Shown one piece after another: positions 56,810 through 64,000 of a stretch of DNA of 64,000 nucleotides. A program made the position numbers and the translations under genes. Location of the stretch: contig JAFFJZ010000043.1 of assembly GCA_018340375.1 (NCBI GenBank), forward strand, positions 1,426,001 to 1,490,000. The letters are read 5' to 3'. The notes beneath the pieces were generated by a model. That model saw nothing but the letters and a program-made list of their open reading frames with translations, did not search any database and was not told the DNA's origin. How positions within the stretch are numbered: position 1 is the stretch's first letter; each line of letters begins with the position of its first letter. The DNA comes from Gonatopus flavifemur (taxonomy: Eukaryota > Arthropoda > Insecta > Hymenoptera > Dryinidae).

Positions 56810-57188
56810 AAGGGGATACCAGCGATCCACGCTGATGCAACCCGCCATACAAGCGTACAGACTGAGTAAACATTTTTTCGGCAAGAATACCTTGGACTGA
56901 ATTCATGGAAAAGTATGAAATTTTTAAGAATCAATCTTCAATACTTCATCTATTGCTGTACATCGCCCGAATTTTGAATTTCAAAGAAAAATTTATTTCA
57001 CAGTCGGTAACACAAATTGTTTTCTCGAAATTCAAAATTCGGGCGATGTACAGCAATACATAAAGGATTGCAGAGTAATTCCTGAAAATTTCATACTTTC
57101 TTATGAATTCAGTTCAGAGCATTCTTGCCGAAAAAATGAGTACGCTTGTATGGCGGGTTACATCAGCGGGGATCGCTGGTATCTCCTT
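56810..57188. mobile_element. 379-bp MITE with GGATACCAGCGATCC ends (copy 2)
   Basis: Left AGGGGATACCAGCGATCC and GATGCAACCCGCCATACAAG are inverted on the right (CTTGTATGGCGGGTT, GGATCGCTGGTATCTCCT). Inner GTACATCGCCCGAATTTTGA and complement form a second stem. It has the same termini as copy 1 at 50,336 but a longer interior. Confidence 0.85.
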
Positions 57189-57575
57189 ACTAATTTGATT
57201 CAGTTTAATGCATTGTATTGATTTATTCATGGTTGAATTGGGTTGAATTAGATTTGGTTAGTATAACGCGAGATATTAATACTAATTTGATTCAGTTCAA
57301 TGTATTGTATGGATTCATTCATAGTTTCAATGGATTGAACTAGATCTGATAATATTAAGAGGGATATTAATACTGATTTGATGTAGTCTAGTGGATTGTA
57401 TTAATTTGTTCATGGCTTAATTGGGTTGAACTAGATTTGGTTAGTATTACGAGGGATATTGATGTTAATTTGATTTACTTTAATGTCTTGTATTGATTAA
57501 TTCATGGTTTTATTGGAGGGTATTACCCCGTTGATGTTGTATAATGAAATGGAATAAATAAATGAATTAATTGAA
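57189..57575. repeat. Diverged tandem repeats of about 90 bp
   Basis: The motif TTGATTCAGTTTAATG, then ATTGATTTATTCATGG, then TTGGGTTGAACTAGAT, then GGTTAGTATTACGAGGGAT, recurs about four times (starting near 57,195, 57,282, 57,376 and 57,468). Earlier copies lie left of the 56,515 and 56,810 elements, so those MITEs inserted into this minisatellite. Confidence 0.65.
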
Positions 57576-59343
57576 GGCCCTCGAGCGCGGTAGGATTATC
57601 AATGTATAGGGATACATACACAGCGTCTTGGTATAATCTAAGCGAGGAAAACTTTGCGCCAAGTTCACAGGAATAATTTAGATTATATGAACAATAAAAC
57701 GATGTAAATGCATTGTACTTACCCGAGAATAGAATCTAAAACCAGATTTGAGTCGATTTAGCATTGCTGAAAGTAATAGAAAGGATAGAGGAAATGCGAA
57801 GCGAGACCTGTCAATCGTGAGCCACCATGATGAATTGATTGAGTAGAAGAGAAAAAATGTTTTCATCTTTTCGATATATCGAACAGGTACAAATGTGTAA
57901 ACAAATAATGAAAGAATTAAAATGTTTTCAATCAATTTGTCAAAAGCTTTTTATTTTACTGGGAAAAGTGCGTGTTACAGGTTACGGAAAAAAATAAGTA
58001 GGAGTACGTGAATAATGAATACAAGGTATAAAATTTTTCTAGCATTTGACTGAGAAGAAAAAGAAACAAACACAGTCCGACCTCCCAATACGAACGCTCA
58101 CCCTCTTTTTCTTTCCAACGGTTTTCACCGTGTATTAGAAGAAGAAAACGAGCGTTCTTATTGACAGGTCGCACTGTATAAGTATGTCGAAATGATGAAA
58201 ATAATTTCTCTTCGTCTACTCAACCAATTGTAGCTCACGTCATTTTCTTTCTGTGCTTTTTATCACCTTTAGCAGTACTAAAGCCTCTTGAATTTTGTTT
58301 CAGAGTCTATTTTCAGGTAAGTTCCATTTATTTACATCATTTTATTGTTCGTGTCATCTCGATTATTCCCGTAAACTTGGTGCGAAATTCTTCTCACTCT
58401 TTTCATATACAATAATTTTGAAAATTTACAATCTAATGAACGCCACCATGGCGAAAATGTTTGTCATAATTCCTCATATTTTATCATAGTGCGAATTCAT
58501 GGAGAAAATATGAGAAAAAACAATAGAATTTCTCATATTTTCTCAATGAATCGGGACAATAAGGACTTATGAGAAATTATGACAAAAAATTTCGTCAGGG
58601 TATATGAATGCCAAAAAAACAAGAAAAACTTTGCATCATGTTTACGGTAATAATTCATATTATAAGAATGATGAAATGCTGTAAATGCATGGTACTCACC
58701 AGAGAATAGACTCTGAAACAAAATTTGAGTGGATTTAGTATTGCTGAAGTTGATAAAAAGCATAAAGCAAACGCGAAGCAAGACGGCCCTGGAAAACATG
58801 AACCGCCATGATGAATTGGTTGAACAGACGAGAAAACATTCTTTTCATCATTTTGATAAAAAGATGCCAATATGTGTATGAAAATATCTGAATAATAAAC
58901 ATTCACTTGAATAATTTGAATTGAAAATAAAAAGTTACTCAAATAATTTGTCAATAATTTCTTTCATTTAATTGAAAAAAGTATCCATGTCACATGTTTA
59001 CGACGTGCGTGAAAAATAACACGAACTATGAACTTTTTCTAATCTCATATGTATAACAATATTTTTCTTTGTTTGCTCAATCAATCCATCATGGTGGCTC
59101 ACGATTGACAGGTCCCGCTTCGCATTTTCTTTATGCTTACTATTACTTTCAGCAATGCTAAATCGACTCAAATTTGGTTCTAGAGTCCATTCTCGGGTGA
59201 TTACAATGCATTTACATCATTTCATTGTTCATATAATCTAAATTATTCCTGTGAGTTTGGCGCAAAGTTTTCCTTACTTAGATTATACCAAGACACTGTA
59301 TATGTATACCAATACATTGATAATCCTACCGCGCTCGAGGGCC
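57576..59343. mobile_element. 1.77 kb fold-back, GGCCCTCGAGCGCGG ends, double internal copy
   Basis: Outer arms (57,576-about 57,870 and about 59,085-59,343) are inverted repeats starting GGCCCTCGAGCGCGGTAGG. Two internal segments copy the inner arms: 58,260-58,480 resembles the right arm in direct orientation, and 58,600-58,870 resembles the left arm. The order is therefore left, right-like, left-like, right. It contains no protein gene. ORFs here are AT-rich shadows. Confidence 0.8.
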
Positions 59344-60017
59344 CTTAATGTATTCAGATTGATTTTTGTGTGGAGGGATTGATTTGTGTGGATAATTTTA
59401 CCAGGACATTTTTGATTGCGGGATATTTTGTCCTGAGATCGGCAGACTGGTAACCAAATTATTGTTTGAAAATAATGTACTTTGGTGCCATTAATTCTGG
59501 TCATATGAACCGTTTAGAAGAAATGATGCATGCATGAAGTGGTTATGAAATTTTATCCATGATTGAATGAAAATTTATACTTTCACATATTCGAATAAAA
59601 AAAATAAATATCGTGAAATCACAAACCACTGCAGTGAAGTTCTGTCGGTCGCTCAAGAATTTCTCAAATTCTTCAAAATTCTCCATATTTTGCAAAACAT
59701 TTGGAAATGCGAAATTATTTGGTTCTTCAGGATGATCATTAGACCGAGAATATTTCAAATTATCCAGGTCGACAAGAACTTCCTGGACTCTCAAGTCAAT
59801 TTTCGTTAGCAACCGCAAGCTAGTTCTTTGATATTCATCTCCTAAAATGCAAAAACAAAAAGAACAAACAAGTTAACAACACATTGTTATACTCTCAATT
59901 GTATGAAAATAATGAGCATATTGATGGTATTGAGGAATACTTACAGTGCGCTTCAAGCTCATTGCAGCTGCAAGTTTGTTAAAGCTTAAAGTTCATTGCA
60001 TAGAAAATAATAAACGA
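59344..60017. other. Gene-free AT-rich sequence
   Basis: No coding or repeat structure is recognised. Overlapping open frames on both strands at 59,543-59,818 cannot be told from chance. Confidence 0.35.
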
Positions 60018-60327
60018 CCCGGGGATAAAAAACCACGTTGAAAAAAATGTGGAAAACTACGTTGAAAACAACGTTGTGTAACGTGGTAAAATGGTTTCTC
60101 TTCGGAAAAGAGAAAAACAACGTTGAAAACAACGTCGTTTTCAACGTTGTTTACCACGTAGTTTTTCCACGGTTTTTCAAGCACGGTTATGGTAGTACGG
60201 TCTATTTTGAGGATTCTATTAGAAAACGCATTTCGTGATACGTCGCAACAACGTTGAAAACCACGTTGTTTTTAACGTTGTTTTAAGTTTTCGACGTTGT
60301 TTTCAATATGGTTTTTTTCCCTGCGGA
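60018..60327. mobile_element. MITE packed with AACGTTG palindromes
   Basis: Ends GGGATAAAAAACCACGTTGA and TCAATATGGTTTTTTTCCC are imperfect inverted repeats. Inside, ACGTT-type words (AACGTTG, CACGTTG, CGACGTTG) occur about a dozen times on both strands, including CAACGTTGAAAACAACG at several places. Because ACGT cores are self-complementary, many alternative hairpins are possible. Confidence 0.65.
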
Positions 60328-60653
60328 ATAATAGATATTCGTACCATAAGTAGAGTCAGCAACTTGGGTCCGTTTGACAAGCGACTTCGCAAGTCTGGGT
60401 AATTGGAAATAGTTTTTGTGTCGATTCTGGATTCCTACGTAATGACGATGATAGTAAATTTCTTGGACGAATGTTTTCTTGTCCAAATGATGTACTATCT
60501 GAAAGCAATAACAAAATTCATGTGAAAACAAAAATATTTTATGCTTCATCCATCACAATATTTTGTCATTCACATGCTATTAAGAACAAACCTTGCTGAG
60601 AGTGCAATGGCAGAACTGGGCAAAAAATAGTTTGAATACTCTGGGCTTGGGGC

Positions 60654-60774
60654 CCCTGGTCAAGGAAATCCATTCATTCCCATTCAAACGTGCAGATTCC
60701 CGATTCTAGTCCATTGAATTTGAATCGGAAATCTACATTTTTGATGGGAATGGATGGATTTTTTCCAATCAGGG
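60654..60774. mobile_element. 121-bp MITE with CCCTGGTCAAGG ends
   Basis: Left CCCTGGTCAAGGAAATCCAT with CATTCCCAT, and right ATGGGAATGGATGGATTTTT ending CAGGG, are inverted, with inner CAGATTCCCGATTC/GAATCGGAAATCT. It belongs to the CCCTGG-ended MITEs of this window. Confidence 0.75.
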
Positions 60775-61397
60775 AAAATTTTGACCACTGGAAATCCAGA
60801 CTGAAACTGACAAAATTTCTATCCAGTTTTCCCCGGAATTACCAAACTGGGAAATTCTATAAAAAACTGACAACAATTTTTTGGTACCATTCTGTTTGGA
60901 ATTCATAAACTGTGAGGCCGAAGACTCATGGTAGCAGCTGTTGCGCGCGACATCATTAAAAAGAAAAAAGAAATCCGAGTTGAAAACATTCTCCTTCCCC
61001 TTTCTCCTAATGGCATCGCGTGCAACAATCGCTAGAATGAGTTTCCGGCCTTATATCCAGCCCAAAATATCCTCGCCAGGTCTCAACAGGATACTCCAAT
61101 TTGACACTTTTGGATGAAACCAGGTAGAAAGTATGTCACTTTTTGAACGGACTTTCAGGGACAAGAACCATTCAAAGCCTTACAACTATTGTTGCCCTGC
61201 TCTGCCTGACAATTTCAGCAGGGAAAAATCACAAGTTTACAATGGATGAACTTGATCAACGGAAAAATAATATCGACAGGGACAGGAAACAATCAATTCT
61301 GATTCACTGACAGTTGAAAAATGTTTTCAGCTAAATATATTTCGAAGAAATAATTGGATACGTTAGAAAAAACAGTTGAAGCAAGTTCTGTGTGAGC
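60775..61397. other. Gene-free sequence
   Basis: No gene or intact repeat is recognised. Direct words such as AACTGACAA/AACTGGGAAATT near 60,800-60,870 suggest decayed CCCTGG-type repeats. Confidence 0.3.
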
Positions 61398-61564
61398 CAG
61401 TGATCCCAGATGAGCTCCGAAATGAGGTAAAGAGTATTCCCCGCCACTATGTCATATACATATATGTAACATGTGTAAGGCACCACTACATATGCTGCAT
61501 ACATATATGGCATAGTGGTAGGGGATATCCTTCCTCTCATTTAGGAGCTAATCTGGGATCACTG
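61398..61564. mobile_element. 167-bp hAT MITE, duplication GTGTGAGC
   Basis: Ends CAGTGATCCCAGAT and ATCTGGGATCACTG are perfect inverted repeats, flanked by a perfect 8-bp duplication GTGTGAGC (61,390-61,397 and 61,565-61,572). Inner arms (GCTCC, ACTATG, ATACATATATG) extend the hairpin. CAGTG plus 8 bp is the hAT signature. It has no coding capacity. Confidence 0.93.
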
Positions 61565-61751
61565 GTGTGAGCCCTAAAAAATTCAGTTCAACGGGAATTC
61601 GACCAGAAACAACCGTTGGGTTTGGGTTATATTTTAATGAATTCTCGATTGTGACAAGTTCATAGTTGGTTTTGGACTGTTTCTGACCAAAAACCAACAA
61701 AATTAAACTCTCTTCTCTCTAATGGTAAAAGTGGTTTTTCAGTCAATGTTC

Positions 61752-62188
61752 GGTCAATACCACGGTCGTATATCCAGGTCTGGGAACTTCGGTGGTGGGG
61801 CCGACCGGCTTACAGTGTCCACTTTTTTTTCTAATGTAGCCACTGAACGTCGTTGGGATAGCAGAGAACGGAACTCGATATATACGTATATGTACCAGAC
61901 ATTACCAAATAATCACTCCAAAATATCGGATGCCCTCTAAAAAGTTTGAAATCGTTTGCCAAACTCAAATCGTATCAGTAGAGGATTATCATTGCAATTT
62001 TACCACATTTAGTATAAGTCGTACATGCGCACCAAGAAATAAGACTGTACTTCCGTTGTTCTCTCCGATCACAACTCTGACTACCGATCAAATTAGAAAC
62101 TAAAAACAGCTGCTGTAAGCCGGTCATCCCCCCATCGGAAATTAAGACAGTTCCCAGACCTGTTTATACGACCGTAGTCAATACTTGG
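61752..62188. mobile_element. Inverted-repeat element of about 437 bp
   Basis: Left CACGGTCGTATA, CAGGTCTGGGAACT and CCGACCGGCTTACAG reappear inverted on the right (CTGTAAGCCGG, AGTTCCCAGACCTG, TATACGACCGTAG). The arms are about 75-80 bp with small indels, and the interior carries TATACGTATATGTA. It has no coding capacity. Confidence 0.75.
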
Positions 62189-62289
62189 TTTTGTGACGTT
62201 TCGTTAACTGTTATGCGTCGGTATATGAAGATACCACCTATTAAAAGCCCCCTATGATGCCTTCAGCTCGTCGGATTTCCAAAGTTCTT

Positions 62290-63410
62290 TAATAATAAGA
62301 GGGGGACGCGGGTCACGGATTAATAAATTAAGATTTCAGTTAAACAAAGTTAAATAATATATTTATTAAATAGATTGAGTCAAGAAACTGGTTATAAAAA
62401 GTCAGTTTTAATGGTACATAAAATGATGCAATTTTACAAATAGAAGTTAAAACGAAAACTAATATTACATAGAATTATTGTTTAAAATGATCCTAATAGT
62501 CCGGACTTTGTCTATTTGATCTAATACGTGTGCACACTGAATTCGTAAAGTATAATAAGTGGGTGTACCTTTAGATCAACCGGGATCTAAGGGAAAACAA
62601 TCGTGGTTAGGTCTATCAAGGATTTCTCTAATATCAAATACGCTACGAGGATCTATCGGAATTGTTGATGTGAATGGCTCAGATGGAGCCTTCAGATTAT
62701 CCGTAATACTTGGCAGTGTTCAAAATACGATTATTTAGATAAATTATATTTAACGGTAAATTCTAACTTGATTTTAGCCTTATGCACGTGGCTTCTAACA
62801 AAATATCGGTGATTGGCCGTTTGAGTGTGGCCCCAATGGAAAATAGCCGTGAGAGTGTGGCTTTAATACCCCATAGCCGTGAGAGGTTGGCTCTAACAGA
62901 AGTTACACTATGAAAATGGTGATACCAAATTCCCCCACCATTCCTAACCAAAAACTAGGACTTCGTAGGGATACACACGAAGTCTGACAATCTCGACTTC
63001 TGTAATTAAAAAGTTGCTTACCAGGAGGTGAAACCGGCCTGATCGTTCCAAGCAGTCGAAGTCGAGAAGTGATTTTATGCACCTCTGCTACCTATATTAT
63101 TACCTGCTAGGCTTAATTCCCGCCGTGGGAAACACTAGCGATTGTAGCGGTTCACGGAGTTTGTCACAATCGTATAGGTGTGTCTCTTTTTAATATATAC
63201 TTCTCCTGTGTTATTCACGCGCTTGCGCGATGCGTTCGGGAATTCAACATGGTTGCCCATGTTTGTTTACCATCTGTCACCTCGTGGTGCAGATAACCGC
63301 GTGTGCATTTTGTTAATGCACAATTGTTTTTATAATCTTATCCTCGTTTTAATCATTAGTTTTTCGTTCGCGAGTGAAGTGCCTACTCTGATGTCCTGCA
63401 TGTTCTAAAA
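62290..63410. promoter_or_regulatory. LTR-like or promoter-like sequence with 30-bp repeats
   Basis: No gene is seen. At 62,786-62,905 about four units of 30 bp (AGCCGTGAGAGTGTGGCT and a variable tail) are in tandem. A TATA-like TTTTTAATATATACTT lies at 63,188-63,203, and a pyrimidine- and G-rich texture with GCGCTTGCGCGATGCG follows. The layout resembles a retroelement LTR or a 5' regulatory region preceding the intron cluster at 63,414. The low-coordinate border may be near 62,300, after the GAGGGGGA tract. Confidence 0.35.
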
Positions 63411-64000
63411 TGGTAAGTTCTATATTTTCTTTAATATTTTCTCCTTGAAATATTCATACTTACTAATTATAATGTTTATTTTATTATTTTTCAGGTAAAT
63501 CTACAACGGTGAGCCTGTGTTTCTGCTGTGGGTAAGATTGTATTGTTCCTATTTCCATAATATTTATCATGTAATATTTATTAGTCATGTTTTCAGGTAC
63601 GTCGACTGGTATGATGGGGGACGAGTAACCATGATAGGCACTCAAGTGTCTATTTTCAGATAGCGTTGCTTTAGGCAACGCAATCAAGGTAAGGAATATC
63701 GTTCCTATTAATCCTCATTTTACAAATATTAATTGTTTTTATATTTTACAGGTTGGAATTTAGACGAGGATCGTCACAGTTTTTTATTGACGGGGAAGCT
63801 TCATGTACAATGAAATTCTCTCCCATTATTTTTGTATTGCTTCAAAAATTCATTTCCTATCTGCAGTCCAGAGCTCGAATGGGAGTCCTCGACATTCCTA
63901 GGAAGTGACTAAAGTGATACGCTCAAACGGTACCGAGAGCAGGTAAACATGATCATGATCGAACATCACCAAATTCGTCGTAATAGGCCAAGAGTGCTCT
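63411..64000 (+). other. Run of short GT-AG intron-like segments reaching the window edge
   Basis: From ATG at 63,411, three intron-like segments follow: 63,414-63,494 (GTAAGT to TTTTTCAG), 63,532-63,596 (GTAAGA to TTTTCAG) and 63,689-63,751 (GTAAGG to TTTTACAG). A further donor-like CAG|GTAAAC lies at 63,941. Predicted exons are 37 and 92 nt, and every acceptor is followed directly by GT. Joined exons are not open in any long frame, so this would be a 5' leader or noncoding transcript, or an array of splice-like motifs. The gene, if any, continues beyond 64,000. Confidence 0.35.

Overview
The window reads as a piece of arthropod, most likely insect, nuclear genome. It is AT-rich, has spliceosomal introns, contains no operons or bacterial-type genes, and carries animal transposon families: mariner, hAT, an RTE-type LINE, Ty3/Gypsy and many fold-back or MITE elements. 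I see no ordinary host protein-coding gene. Nearly everything recognisable is mobile DNA, much of it nested, so the useful annotation is the order of insertions and the damage in each transposase.

Layout. 0.6-4.3 kb: minus-strand LINE remnant (APE-type endonuclease) split by a 1.47 kb fold-back with a TA duplication. 5.38-10.71 kb: a 5.3 kb fold-back transposon with 120-bp tandem repeats in its arms, a nearly intact transposase (+) and a deleted mirror copy (-). 10.8-12.4 kb: RTE reverse transcriptase (-), one stop. 13.06-14.36 kb: mariner with intact ends and one stop. 15.4-22.85 kb: a transposon gene ending in a Ulp1/C48-like protease, cut in two by a 5.7 kb hAT (16,242-21,963; duplication CCGTGATT), which itself hosts a cluster of MITEs nested in MITEs. 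22.85-24.41 kb: second copy of the 5.4 kb transposon family, truncated. 24.4-26.0 kb: fold-back with repetitive arms.

27.44-35.03 kb: a giant fold-back with 2-kb arms and a perfect 8-bp duplication (CTTGACCT), holding a 3.3 kb hAT in its loop (29,711-32,991; duplication TATATTAC). 35.64-38.70 kb: third copy of the 5.4 kb family, its right inverted repeat cut by a Gypsy LTR. 38.70-44.24 kb: Gypsy retrotransposon (-), with a 3' LTR, an extra ORF after pol, and three stops in pol. 44.24-47.97 kb: DNA transposon (-) with long inverted repeats and an unnamed hAT-like transposase, broken by frameshifts. 48-62.2 kb: no genes, but about a dozen short inverted-repeat elements. 62.3-64 kb: LTR-like or promoter-like sequence with 30-bp repeats, then a run of short GT-AG introns.

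The most interesting signal is the family seen three times (5.4, 22.85 and 35.6 kb). All begin TGGGGC(A/G)TTC, two sit after TATA, and all carry a transposase-like protein with ENY, (S/T)DGA and (H/C)G(K/E)GxC motifs. I cannot place it confidently in a named superfamily. Family names were assigned by eye from motifs, and no database search was run.
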